A program made the position numbers and the translations under genes. 64,000 nucleotides of DNA from JBBRDU01 sp038230335. Its GTDB lineage: Bacteria; Verrucomicrobiota; Verrucomicrobiia; Chthoniobacterales; UBA10450. This document shows, one piece after another, positions 18,156-27,237 of the stretch. The first letter of the stretch is position 1. Each line of letters opens with the position of its first letter. The stretch is from NCBI GenBank assembly GCA_038230335.1, contig JBBRNL010000006.1:186001-250000 (forward strand), written 5' to 3'. A model generated the notes under the pieces. That model had not been told where the DNA came from, did not search any database, and saw only the letters and a list, made by a program, of their open reading frames with translations.

Positions 18156-18455
18156 ATGTCCTTTTCGATAGCCATGCCAAAAACACCTGAGCCGTTTCAG
18201 TTCGATACCTTGTTGGTTTTGACGCGCACGGCCATTGGCGTGGGAGTTGGCATGTTGATGGCCGACAAGATTAAGCGCGGCCCGGTTCGTCAAACGGCCG
18301 CCCTTGCCCTTCTATCGGTCGGCGCTCTCGCGGCCGTTCCTTTTCTTTGGAAACTGGCTACCGAACAGATCGACCGCTCCGAGCGGGGCAGTCGGGCGCG
18401 GCTCCGCTCGATCCGGGACGCCTCCGGCTACCAGTCGGATTCGGACGCATTCTAG
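18156..18455 (+). CDS. Small membrane protein of unknown function (99 aa)
   Basis: No family recognised. Two hydrophobic segments are seen (about residues 22-38 with TRTAIGVGVGMLMADK, and 48-65 with LALLSVGALAAVPFLW), then a charged C-terminal tail of 30 residues. It could begin at residue 7 (MPKTPEPF) instead. It lies divergent to manC, 76 bp away, and 92 bp before the carboxyltransferase gene. Codon use resembles the neighbours, which supports a real gene, but no homology can be claimed. Confidence 0.6.
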   Translation: MSFSIAMPKTPEPFQFDTLLVLTRTAIGVGVGMLMADKIKRGPVRQTAALALLSVGALAAVPFLWKLATEQIDRSERGSRARLRSIRDASGYQSDSDAF

Positions 18456-18547
18456 AACTCGCCGTCAGGCTTCTCGCGGGCGGAAAGCGCCAGACTGTCC
18501 GCCACGGCGCTTGCTTAGATTCGCCTCGCGGATAACGGTGGAGCGTC

Positions 18548-20170
18548 ATGGCTCGCTCATCCAGCAACTCTTCCGAACCTCTGCGCGCGCGCTGCACTGA
18601 AATCCTGGAACAGGAAGCGGTCCTGCGTGAAGGCGGGGGCAAAGCAGGTGTGGCGCGACAGCGCAAGCTCGGCCGCCTTCCGGCCCGTGAGCGCATCGCT
18701 CTTCTGCTCGATCAAAATGCCTCGTTCTTTGAGCTTGGGCTCTGGGCCGCTTACAAGATGTATGAGGAATGGGGCAACATCGCGGCCGCCGGAGCCGTGG
18801 CCGGTATCGGCAATGTCGCGGGTATCCCCTGCATGATCGTGGCGAACGACGCCAGTGTGAAAGCGGGCGCTTTCTTTCCCCAAACCGCCAAGAAAGTCAT
18901 CCGCGCGCAACGCGTCGCCTTCGAATGCAACCTGCCGCTCATTTATCTGGTCGATTCGGCCGGCGTTTTCCTGCCCATGCAGGACGAGATTTTTCCGGAC
19001 GAAGACGATTTCGGCCGGATTTTCCGAAACAACTCAGTCATCTCGGCCGCGGGCATCCCGCAGTTTGCCGCGATCATGGGTAACTGCGTGGCTGGTGGGG
19101 CTTACCTGCCGGTCTTGTGCGACAAGGTTTTGATGACCGAAGGCAGCGGCCTGTATCTGGCCGGCCCTTCTCTGGTCAAGGCGGCCATCGGCCAGATCAT
19201 CGAGGCGGAAGAACTGGGCGGAGCCAGGATGCACGCTGAGGTCAGTGGGACGGTCGATTTTTTTGAAAAGGATGATGAATCGTGCTTGAAGCGTTTGCGC
19301 TCGTTAGTCTCCCATCTCCCCGAAGCCGGGCCGCCCAAACGGAGAGACGAGAAACTTCCGAAAGCGGCCAAAGATCCGGACGCAGTCTACGACCTGATCA
19401 GTCTGGACGGTCACAAACCGTACGATGTGCGCGATTTACTCGCCTCCATCGTCGATGCGAATTCGATCGATGAGTACAAAGCCGATTATGGCAAGACGCT
19501 CGTGACCGCCTACGCGCGCATCGCCGGGCGTGCCGTCGGAATCGTGGCTAGTCAGCGTTTGCAGGTCCGCACCAAAAAGGAAGGCATCCAGATGGGCGGC
19601 GTTATTTATTCCGATAGCGCCGACAAGGCAGCACGATTTGTCATGGACTGTAACCAGACCGGACTGCCGCTAATCTTCTTTCAAGACGTCACCGGTTTCA
19701 TGGTCGGGCGCGACGCTGAGCAAAGCGGAATTATTCGGAGTGGAGCCAAACTGGTAAACGCCATGAGCAATTCCGTGGTGCCCAAGATTACCGTAGTTGT
19801 CGGGGGTTCCTTCGGAGCCGGTAACTACGCTTTGTGCGGCAAGGCCTACGATCCCCGATTTATTCTGGCCTGGCCGAACGCGCGTTACGCGGTCATGGGA
19901 GCAGCTCAGGCATCGGACACTGTTTTCTCGGTGCTGGCGCGAGCGCGGGAACGCGACGGGAAAGCGAGCCAAGAAGAACTGGAGGCCCTGCGCGAAAAAG
20001 TGAAGCAGACGTATGTCGAACAAACTGACATGCGCTACGGCGCGGCCCGCGGATGGGTCGACGCCATCATCCAGCCGCACGATACCCGCGAAGTCCTTGC
20101 TCAACTGCTGCAATATGTGGCGCGTCCCATGCCCAAAGCGCGGTTCCACACCGGCGTCATCCAGGTTTAA
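18548..20170 (+). CDS. mccB: Acyl-CoA carboxylase carboxyltransferase subunit (methylcrotonyl-CoA type)
   Basis: Transfers carboxyl from biotin to an acyl-CoA; 540 residues with both crotonase-fold halves. Features: GGGKAGVARQRKLGRL at the start, NDASVKAGAFFPQTAKK, VDSAGVFLPMQDEIF, FFQDVTGFMVG, GGSFGAGNYALCGKAYDPRF. This spacing and the length fit methylcrotonyl-CoA carboxylase beta better than propionyl-CoA carboxylase beta. The neighbouring HMG-CoA lyase and enoyl-CoA hydratase support a role in leucine breakdown. The biotin carboxylase/biotin subunit (mccA) is not in the window, nor is isovaleryl-CoA dehydrogenase. Confidence 0.87.
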   Translation: MARSSSNSSEPLRARCTEILEQEAVLREGGGKAGVARQRKLGRLPARERIALLLDQNASFFELGLWAAYKMYEEWGNIAAAGAVAGIGNVAGIPCMIVANDASVKAGAFFPQTAKKVIRAQRVAFECNLPLIYLVDSAGVFLPMQDEIFPDEDDFGRIFRNNSVISAAGIPQFAAIMGNCVAGGAYLPVLCDKVLMTEGSGLYLAGPSLVKAAIGQIIEAEELGGARMHAEVSGTVDFFEKDDESCLKRLRSLVSHLPEAGPPKRRDEKLPKAAKDPDAVYDLISLDGHKPYDVRDLLASIVDANSIDEYKADYGKTLVTAYARIAGRAVGIVASQRLQVRTKKEGIQMGGVIYSDSADKAARFVMDCNQTGLPLIFFQDVTGFMVGRDAEQSGIIRSGAKLVNAMSNSVVPKITVVVGGSFGAGNYALCGKAYDPRFILAWPNARYAVMGAAQASDTVFSVLARARERDGKASQEELEALREKVKQTYVEQTDMRYGAARGWVDAIIQPHDTREVLAQLLQYVARPMPKARFHTGVIQV

Positions 20171-20197
20171 ACTGAACACAAACTTTTCGCGCGCGTC

Positions 20198-21079
20198 TTA
20201 TTCGGGTTGAGTCTTGTCGTGGGAAAATTCGCTGCTGATCTGAGCATTTAAGGCAGCAACTCTTGCCAACTGATCCGCGAGCGGCAGCTTGAGCCCCCGA
20301 TGCTCCAGAGCTCGCAAGACTTCCTCAGTCGGAATGTTCCCGACCATCTCGTCCTGCGCAAAAGGGCACCCGCCCAAACCGCCCATGGCCGAATCAAACC
20401 GGCGGCATCCCGCATCGTAGGCAGCGAGGATCTTGGCCGCTGCCATTGCACGGGTGGTGTGCATGTGCACGCCAACTTCGCATTCTGCGCGCTCCCGTAA
20501 AACAGCCGTGAGCACGCGCCCGACCATCTCGGGAGTGGCTGTTCCCACGGTATCCGCGACTGAAAGCGCGCCGATTCCGGTCGCGGCAATCTCCCGCGCC
20601 GCCGCGGCCACCCTCTCTTCACTCCACGGATCTCCGTAAGGGTTGCCGAAGGCCATCGAAAGATAAGCGACGACTTTCAGGTCTGCCTCGTCCGCGCGTT
20701 TCTTAATCCCTTGCAGAACTGCTCTGTTCTCCTCCAAAGATTGATTCTGATTCCTGCGCAGGAACGTTTCCGAGATGGAACAGGGATAGCCGAGCGTTGT
20801 CACACGGCCGCTGGCCACGGCGCGCTCCGCACCTTTTTCGTTAACCACAATCCCGATGATCTCAACCCCGTCGACCGGTCCCAGCTGCTCGAGCACCTGT
20901 TCGCTGTCGGCCATCTGTGGAACCGCCCTCGGCGACACGAAACTTACCGCGTCGATATGGCGAAAGCCTGCCGTAATCAGGGCGCGGAAATAGTCCACCT
21001 TCCGGTTCGTCGGGATCTGACCCTGTAATCCCTGCCACGCGTCGCGTGGGCACTCGATGAGCTTGACAGATTCGATCAT
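20198..21079 (-). CDS. mvaB: Hydroxymethylglutaryl-CoA lyase
   Basis: Cleaves HMG-CoA to acetyl-CoA and acetoacetate, the last leucine catabolic step. TIM-barrel of the DRE-metal family, 293 residues: metal and catalytic residues in ECPRD, HMHTTRAMAAAKILA, and the loop GGLGGCPFA with the catalytic cysteine. The N-terminal motif reads PRDAWQGLQ where classical HMG-CoA lyases have PRDGLQ, a small insertion. It is convergent with mccB and divergent from the enoyl-CoA hydratase gene, so this is a functional group but not a single operon. Confidence 0.88.
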   Translation of the reverse strand: MIESVKLIECPRDAWQGLQGQIPTNRKVDYFRALITAGFRHIDAVSFVSPRAVPQMADSEQVLEQLGPVDGVEIIGIVVNEKGAERAVASGRVTTLGYPCSISETFLRRNQNQSLEENRAVLQGIKKRADEADLKVVAYLSMAFGNPYGDPWSEERVAAAAREIAATGIGALSVADTVGTATPEMVGRVLTAVLRERAECEVGVHMHTTRAMAAAKILAAYDAGCRRFDSAMGGLGGCPFAQDEMVGNIPTEEVLRALEHRGLKLPLADQLARVAALNAQISSEFSHDKTQPE

Positions 21080-21148
21080 GGACAGCTACTGACAGGAGGG
21101 CTGGGGCGCGCGGATATTTTTTGCCGTCACCAGCGTAGCCCATCGTTT

Positions 21149-21910
21149 ATGCCTGTCATCTTAATCGAAAAACCGAGTCCGAAACTAACTATCGTTACGC
21201 TGAATCGTCCGGAACGGCGCAACGCGCTCACGCTCGAGATGATGAACGAATTCATCGCGGCCCTGAAGGTGGCGTCCGATGAAGCGTCCGAGAGAGTGCT
21301 CATCCTGCGCGGAGCCGGCGCCGCTTTTTGCGCCGGTCTCGATCTCAAGGCGGCGACCGCACAGAATTCACATGCCACAGCCGAGATGGTCGCTAAGACG
21401 ATGGTGGCGCTGAGTCAGACGCGCTTGATCACGATCGCCGCCGTGCATGGCGCGGCCGTCGCCGGTGGGGCCGGGCTCATGTCGGCCTGCGATTATGTCG
21501 TCGCCGCCGAACGAACGAAAATCGGTTACCCCGAAGTGCGACGTGGCCTGGTCGCCGGGCTCGTCATGACATTTCTCCGCCGCCAGGTGCGCGAGCGCGA
21601 TATCCGTGAGCTCCTTTTCAGCGGTGAAATTATCGATGCGCAACGCGCCCGGGAAATCGGCTTGGTCAATCGGGTAGTGCCCGCCGCCGAGGTTATGAGC
21701 GAAGCACAAAAGTTCGCCGAGTCAGTCCTGCTCGGAGCGCCCCATGCGCTCGTCCAAACCAAACGACTCATCGAAGAGTTGTGGTCGACTCCCGTCAAAG
21801 ACGATGTGGACCTGGCCTTGAAATACCACATGGAGGCACGTGAATCGACTGAAGCACGCGAGGGTATCGCCGCCTTCAACGAGAAACGCCCGCCCAAATG
21901 GGCCGTCTAG
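21149..21910 (+). CDS. Enoyl-CoA hydratase/isomerase family protein, probably methylglutaconyl-CoA hydratase
   Basis: Crotonase-fold enzyme of 253 residues. CoA-binding LNRPERRNALT, oxyanion-hole segments GAGAAFCAGLDLKA and VHGAAVAGGAGLMSACDYV, then GYPEVRRGLVAG. The expected second catalytic glutamate position reads EVRRGLVAG, consistent with hydratases of the LiuC/AUH group. Substrate is inferred from neighbours: mccB makes methylglutaconyl-CoA, and the lyase gene 70 bp away uses the product of its hydration. A broader enoyl-CoA hydratase role cannot be excluded. Confidence 0.82.
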   Translation: MPVILIEKPSPKLTIVTLNRPERRNALTLEMMNEFIAALKVASDEASERVLILRGAGAAFCAGLDLKAATAQNSHATAEMVAKTMVALSQTRLITIAAVHGAAVAGGAGLMSACDYVVAAERTKIGYPEVRRGLVAGLVMTFLRRQVRERDIRELLFSGEIIDAQRAREIGLVNRVVPAAEVMSEAQKFAESVLLGAPHALVQTKRLIEELWSTPVKDDVDLALKYHMEARESTEAREGIAAFNEKRPPKWAV

Positions 21911-21926
21911 CGCTCGCGTAATCAGG

Positions 21927-22391
21927 TCAGACTGTCGCCGGTACCGCTGGCGCGACGGAAGGTCCCTGATAGGTCGCGCTGCCAAACGCGAGCGCGGGCC
22001 AGAAGATGAATGGTAGAAAGACCATTCCGATCGCGAACCCCGTGCCCTTGCCGAAACTTTTGGCCAGATCGATCGAGAGAATAATAACAACAATCGGAAA
22101 GCAAATGAACGCCAGAACAACCCACCAAAGCGGGCGACCCACGATTTTGCACCAGACAATCCAGTTATAAATCGGGATGATCGCCGCCCAGCCAGGCTGG
22201 CGGGCTTTGCTGAACACCTTCCACATCGCGACGATCATAATGATCCCGACGAGGAGCCCGAGCAGTCCGCCCACTCCGCCGACCGCAGCCCCTAATGCAG
22301 ATGTCGCATTAGAGTCTGTTTCTTCCTGCGCGAACAAGGGACGCAGAGTTAAAAAAGCCGCGACAAAATGAGAGGAGAAGATGGAGGTCAT
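21927..22391 (-). CDS. DUF5684-type membrane protein (154 aa)
   Basis: Function unknown. A signal-like N-terminus ending FAQEETDSN is followed by three hydrophobic helices: residues 37-58 (VGGLLGLLVGIIMIVAMWKVF), about 68-82 and 88-104, then a fourth around 115-132. The signature KARQPGWAAIIPIYNWIVW is typical of small membrane proteins annotated DUF5684, some of which are fused to signal peptidase genes. It stands alone here, convergent with the hydratase gene 16 bp away. Confidence 0.8.
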   Translation of the reverse strand: MTSIFSSHFVAAFLTLRPLFAQEETDSNATSALGAAVGGVGGLLGLLVGIIMIVAMWKVFSKARQPGWAAIIPIYNWIVWCKIVGRPLWWVVLAFICFPIVVIILSIDLAKSFGKGTGFAIGMVFLPFIFWPALAFGSATYQGPSVAPAVPATV

Positions 22392-22595
22392 AAGAAGTAA
22401 GTATTTGAAAGGGCAGGGTTAGCGAAGCGCGGAAGGTCCGGCAAGAACAATCGTCCGGTCAGAGCACGGATCACCACTCGTAAGCCGCGTGGCCGCCTTA
22501 ATTCTGTTTGAATTGTGCCGACGGCAATGGACAAAGGCGCAAATCATCGCCCGTAGCCGTACCAACGCACCGTTTGGAGCGCGCGGCGCGCTGAT

Positions 22596-22682
22596 CTTGA
22601 ACATCGCGCTCGGAGATCGCGATCCACCCGCGCAGGGTGGTTTCGATCGAAGGTGGAACGCCTCTCCGAGGACGTTGCTAAT
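22596..22682 (+). repeat. Composite intergenic repeat, copy 1
   Basis: Two modules: 22596-22640 has ACATCGCGCTCGGAGATCGC followed by GATCCACCCGCG, and 22651-22682 has GGTGGAACGCCTCTCCGAGG followed by ACGTTGCTAA. Both modules recur at 52966-53073 (minus strand) and 55729-55836. The rest of the 318-bp gap between the DUF5684 and dehydrogenase genes (22392-22709) shows nothing convincing. Confidence 0.85.
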
Positions 22683-22709
22683 TGAAGAGCGGCCAAGCCG
22701 CTATGACAC

Positions 22710-25700
22710 TCAGCCAGCTGCGGCAGTGGTCGATTGAATCTTAAATGTTTCGATCTGTCCTTTGATCTCGTGTACGAAATTCGCCGCGCCCGCCCCGTTC
22801 ACGACTCTGTGATCGAAAGTCAGCGACAGGGTAATCACTTCGGCGGTGTCGCTTTTTTTGCCGTTGGAAATAACTTCGCTATGCGCCGCACCCACAAAGA
22901 GTGTCGCCACCGACGGCGGTACCACGATGGGTGCTGCGGCGCGGACCCCGAACGCGCCCAGACTGCTGATGACGACAGGTGCGTTCATGGCATCGACTCG
23001 CCCCGTTCGCGTCTGGTCGATAGTTTCTGCGTAGGCTTTCGCGAATTCCGCCCACGATTTCTTATTCGCCTCCTTAATGACTGCGGTGGCAAGACGATCG
23101 CCTTCCAAGGCAACCGCGATGCCGAGATCGAAGTCGTTGTCTTCGACGATTCGATCGTCCTCGAGGACCAGCCGCCGAAAGCTCGCGTGTTTTTCCATCG
23201 CGCGCACCACCGCCCAGGCGATCATCACACTTGGCGAGGCGGCTTTTCTACCTTCCTTCTTCTTGGCCGCTTCCCGCGCGTCCCGGATCGCATCCCACCG
23301 CGCATCGATTTGCAAATTTGCCGGCACGACTCGGCTCAATTTTCGCGTAATCGTCGCGGACAGCGCCGGTTCACGAAGTTGCTGACGCGAATTGTCCGTC
23401 GCTGCGTTGACACGATGCGGCGCATGATCGGCCTTAACCGACCCGTTGCTTTTCGGTTCGGGCGAGGGCGCTTGCGGCTGATCCGCCCCGGACACTTCGC
23501 CTGTGAGGATGGTGCCGAGTTCCTGCCCAATCTCGACAGTATCGCCGACCTTCGTTTTCCATTCACCCATCGTTCCGGCGAAGGATGATTCAATGGGGTA
23601 AACGGCCTTGTCCGTTTCCACTTCACAAAGGGGATCGTCGAGCTCGATGTGATCGCCCTGATTCTTCAGCAATGTCACAACCTTAGCCGTGCGGATGCCT
23701 TCGCCCATGATTGGGACCGTGATGAGCTGGCTATGAGTCCTGGTCGCCGGGCCTTTGCTGTCAGAACTGACTGGCCGATGCTCTGCCTGCGCGGACGGAG
23801 TTTTTTCGGCTTGCTCTGGCCCGGGCGTGGCTCGGCGCGCGGAACTTGCAGAGGCTGATCGTTTGATCGCGGCGACGATCCGTTCTACGTCGGGCAGGGC
23901 CGCGTATTCGTAGATCGGATTGTAACCAATCATGACGTTGCCCTTGCTAATGAGAGTCGGTGGACTCAACAGCTGATCCCACAAATCCTGCTGGCCCGCC
24001 ACGTGCGAGATAATCATCTGCCCGACGCTGCAGTTTTCCGTGTCTTCCTGAACAACGACAAGGCGCCCGGTCTTGCGCACTGATTCTTCAATCGCTGCCT
24101 TGTCCCAGGGCGAGATGGAGCGCAGATCAATCAGCTCGACGCTCACCTCGCCGTCGATCAGGGCAATGGCCTCGAGTGATTTCTCCATCGTGTTGCCCCA
24201 GGCCACGACCGTAACGTCCGATCCGCTATGACGTTTGCGCGCGATTCCCAACGGGATGGCGCGAATTGGTTCGGTCGATTCGTGTTCGGCCCAGAGCAGA
24301 TGTTTCGGAATCAAAAATAAAATAGGATCTTCGCCGTGCATGGCGCTCCAGAGCAGGCCGGCGGCATCTTCGGGCGTGCTCGGGATCACGACGCCTAGTC
24401 CGGGATAATGCGCGAAGGCCGCTTCGTTTGCCTGGCTGTGCCACAGACTGCCGCCCGGCAGGTAGGCTCCGTAGGGCGCATAAATTACGGCCGGGCATTT
24501 CCAATTTCCAAACGTGCGCCAACGCAAGGTCGAAATGTTCGTCACCAGCTGATTGAAGCCGGGATAGATGAAGTCGATGAACTGCATCTCAAAAACCGGT
24601 CGTTTCCCGTAAGCGGCCAGACCGCAGGCCACGCCCAGAATGGTCGATTCGGCCAGGGGCGAGTTGTAAACCTGCTTCGGAAATTCCGTGGAAAGTTTCT
24701 GGGTGAGTCGAAACACACCGCCTTTTGGATCTTCAATGTCCTCCCCGAAGATAATGCGGTGCGGGTCTTCCTTTAGTCCGGCCCGCAGTGTCTTGTTCAC
24801 GGTATCGCCAATCCGGTACTTGCCCGGTGGCAGAACTTCGTCGTTCCGCTCGGCCGATTCCTGCACGACGTTGGCTTGAACGTCGTTAGGCGAAGGGTCC
24901 TCCGATTTTTCCGCCGCGCTATACTCGCCGCGGATGCGTTCCTTTATTTCGTTATCGATTTTCTCGAACTGCTCGGCGCTAAGCACTCCCTCTTTGATCA
25001 GGCTCTCTTTCCAGCATTTTAACGGATCGCATAAATCCAAGGCCTCGAGTTCTTCCGCGCTGCGATAGAGTTTGTGATCGTCTGAGCTGGTGTGACTGGA
25101 AAGTCGCTCCATCCTGACCCAGAAAAAGGATGGACCCTGCCCGGCGCGGATGCCCTCCATCGCCTTGGCCGCAGCGTCGTGCAGCGCTTGCACATCATTT
25201 CCTTCGATGTGCTGCCAGTCGCTCGGTTGCAGAACATCGAGAGCCAGCGGGTTGATTTTGCGCGTCGGGCTGCTGATGCCGTAGGCGTTGTCTTCCACCA
25301 CGAACAAAACGGGAAGCTTGCGTTCCTTGGCGAAACAGACCGCTTCATAGAAATCGCCCTGGCGCGTAGCGGCATCGCCGATGGTCGTCACCACGACATT
25401 CTTTTTCCCGTCCAATTGTAATCCCCACGCCATGCCGCACGCGGGCAGTAATTGCGAACCGGTCGGGGTTGGAACACTCCAGATATGAAGCTTGGAGTCA
25501 CTGTAATGCGAGGGCATCTGCCGGCCGCCGCTGCCCGTATCGCGCTTGGCGAAATATTCCATGGCCAGCTCCCGCGTAGTCATGCCGCGGCCCAGCACGA
25601 GACCACGGTCGCGATAGTACGGAACAATGTAATCGTCCGGTTCCATCAGGACGGAGATGGCGGCGAGCCCCTCATGCCCCATGCCGGAGACGTGGAAGTG

Positions 25701-25805
25701 TCCTTTGCCCTGTCGATTGAGATTTTGCTCGCGCAGATCCGCATGCCGGCTTTCCAGCATGATGGTGAGGAGACGCAGCTTATCTTTCTTAGTCAGACTC
25801 GGCAT
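22710..25805 (-). CDS. Single-chain branched-chain-type 2-oxoacid dehydrogenase: E1-alpha, E1-beta, lipoyl and E2 acyltransferase fusion
   Basis: A 1031-residue chain carries what is usually three or more proteins. E1-alpha, about 1-300: thiamine-diphosphate motif from GDAATRQGDF (143) to EDNAYGIS (N173). E1-beta, about 325-650: FGEDIEDPKGGVFRLT (353 on), NSPLAES. A proline/alanine linker, about 650-690. Lipoyl domain, about 693-768, with lipoyl lysine K733 in ETDKAVYP. A second linker, then the E2 catalytic domain, about 813-1020, with ISSLGAFG and the active-site H999 in FDHRVVNG. No peripheral-subunit-binding domain is visible between lipoyl and catalytic parts. Asn at 1003 replaces the common Asp. 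E3 is not nearby. Leucine catabolic neighbours point to branched-chain 2-oxoacids. Confidence 0.92.
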   Translation of the reverse strand: MPSLTKKDKLRLLTIMLESRHADLREQNLNRQGKGHFHVSGMGHEGLAAISVLMEPDDYIVPYYRDRGLVLGRGMTTRELAMEYFAKRDTGSGGRQMPSHYSDSKLHIWSVPTPTGSQLLPACGMAWGLQLDGKKNVVVTTIGDAATRQGDFYEAVCFAKERKLPVLFVVEDNAYGISSPTRKINPLALDVLQPSDWQHIEGNDVQALHDAAAKAMEGIRAGQGPSFFWVRMERLSSHTSSDDHKLYRSAEELEALDLCDPLKCWKESLIKEGVLSAEQFEKIDNEIKERIRGEYSAAEKSEDPSPNDVQANVVQESAERNDEVLPPGKYRIGDTVNKTLRAGLKEDPHRIIFGEDIEDPKGGVFRLTQKLSTEFPKQVYNSPLAESTILGVACGLAAYGKRPVFEMQFIDFIYPGFNQLVTNISTLRWRTFGNWKCPAVIYAPYGAYLPGGSLWHSQANEAAFAHYPGLGVVIPSTPEDAAGLLWSAMHGEDPILFLIPKHLLWAEHESTEPIRAIPLGIARKRHSGSDVTVVAWGNTMEKSLEAIALIDGEVSVELIDLRSISPWDKAAIEESVRKTGRLVVVQEDTENCSVGQMIISHVAGQQDLWDQLLSPPTLISKGNVMIGYNPIYEYAALPDVERIVAAIKRSASASSARRATPGPEQAEKTPSAQAEHRPVSSDSKGPATRTHSQLITVPIMGEGIRTAKVVTLLKNQGDHIELDDPLCEVETDKAVYPIESSFAGTMGEWKTKVGDTVEIGQELGTILTGEVSGADQPQAPSPEPKSNGSVKADHAPHRVNAATDNSRQQLREPALSATITRKLSRVVPANLQIDARWDAIRDAREAAKKKEGRKAASPSVMIAWAVVRAMEKHASFRRLVLEDDRIVEDNDFDLGIAVALEGDRLATAVIKEANKKSWAEFAKAYAETIDQTRTGRVDAMNAPVVISSLGAFGVRAAAPIVVPPSVATLFVGAAHSEVISNGKKSDTAEVITLSLTFDHRVVNGAGAANFVHEIKGQIETFKIQSTTAAAG

Positions 25806-26035
25806 AGAATATTTCCAATGAAACGAGCGCGCGACACGCCCCTGTTAAAAGAAGACAGGCGCGCCCCCTTTGCAATGCTTTTTCAGCCGGCGGGAGATTG
25901 GGTAGGGACGCACCCCTGGGGCGGCCGTTCTTTGCGCGTGGACGCAGCCGACGTTTCAAAGAGACATCCCCCCTGAAGAAAGGCCGTCGCAAAATAAGAA
26001 GTGCGACAGGCCGTGAGTCCCGCTACAGAAATCTT

Positions 26036-27142
26036 GTGCCAAGCCAACACGTCCGAGCGAACGCCAAGCAGGCGAGGGGAGTCGTCGCGCGCTACCGCGC
26101 CTTTCTGCCCGTCTCCGACTCGACGCCGGTCGTGTCTCTGGGCGAGGGGAACACTCCCCTGATTTATTCGGCACGACTGAGCGAGCGGGTAGGCCGCCGC
26201 TGTGAAGTTTATATTAAGTACGAGGGACTCAATCCGACCGGCTCGTTCAAGGACCGCGGCATGACGGTGGCGGTCTCCAAAGCCCTGGAGAGCAAAGCGC
26301 GCGCGTTGATTTGTGCCTCCACCGGGAATACATCGGCCTCGGCCGCCGCCTACGCCGCGCGTGCCGGCCTGTCCGCGGTGGTTATTTTGCCGGCTGGCAA
26401 GATCGCCTCGGGGAAGCTGGTCCAGGCCTTCGTCTACGGCGCTCGCATTGTGGCGGTCGACGGAAACTTTGACGACGCCCTTCGCATCGTGCGTGAACTG
26501 GGCGAGCGCGACGGCTTTGCCATCGTCAATTCGATTAATCCCTTTCGCATCGCCGGACAAAAGACGGCCGCATTTGAAATCGTGGATATTCTCGGCGACG
26601 CACCCGATGTTCATATTCTGCCGGTGGGCAATGCCGGAAACATCACGGCGTATTGGGAAGGTTATCGGCAATACCAGGCGGCGGGCAAAGCAGAGCGAGT
26701 GCCGGTCATGATCGGTTTTCAGGCGGCCGGCGCGGCCCCGATTTTTTACGACAAGGTGGTCGAGCAACCGGAGACGATCGCGTCCGCCATTCGCATCGGA
26801 AATCCGGCCAGCTGGAAGTCAGCGCGCGCCGCGGTCGAAGAGTCTGCCGGCGCGATCGATATCGTGACGGACGATCAAATTCTTGAGGCCCAGGTTTGGC
26901 TGGCGCGCAACGAAGGCATCTTCGTTGAACCAGCGAGCGCGGCGTCCATCGCGGGATTGTTTAAGTGTTGCGCGGCTTCTGATGCACGGTATCCCGTGAC
27001 CACAATTCCAGAGGGGAGCCGCATCGTTTGCACCGTCACCGGCCATGGTCTGAAGGATCCGGATGTGTTCGCCGAGCGCATTGCGGACATGAAACCGGTG
27101 CGACCCACGGTGGCCGATGTCCTGGCGGCCGTATCCTTGTGA
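26036..27142 (+). CDS. thrC: Threonine synthase
   Basis: PLP enzyme turning O-phosphohomoserine into threonine. The PLP lysine is in NPTGSFKDRGMT, the serine/threonine loop in ASTGNTSASAAAYAARAG, the phosphate cup in VGNAGNITAYWEGY. I chose the GTG at 26036, which gives 368 residues and places the family start pattern (GVVARYRAFLPV) normally; an opening back to 25898 reads through low-complexity intergenic DNA. The next gene, lysC, supplies the aspartate-family pathway, 95 bp downstream. Confidence 0.9.
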   Translation: MPSQHVRANAKQARGVVARYRAFLPVSDSTPVVSLGEGNTPLIYSARLSERVGRRCEVYIKYEGLNPTGSFKDRGMTVAVSKALESKARALICASTGNTSASAAAYAARAGLSAVVILPAGKIASGKLVQAFVYGARIVAVDGNFDDALRIVRELGERDGFAIVNSINPFRIAGQKTAAFEIVDILGDAPDVHILPVGNAGNITAYWEGYRQYQAAGKAERVPVMIGFQAAGAAPIFYDKVVEQPETIASAIRIGNPASWKSARAAVEESAGAIDIVTDDQILEAQVWLARNEGIFVEPASAASIAGLFKCCAASDARYPVTTIPEGSRIVCTVTGHGLKDPDVFAERIADMKPVRPTVADVLAAVSL

Positions 27143-27237
27143 TCTGCAACGTGGAGTTGACACCAGCGCCAGTTGAGCGAAAACGATTCGGTTTTTGTGT
27201 CTAATTTATTCGCGTTCCGACCCCGCGCTTTGCCGCC

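Noticed and set aside
22710..25805. Possible inactivation of the E2 domain because DHRVVNG has Asn instead of Asp
   Set aside because: A well-studied active E2 (Azotobacter vinelandii pyruvate dehydrogenase) has Asn at the same position as I recall, and the active-site histidine is intact.
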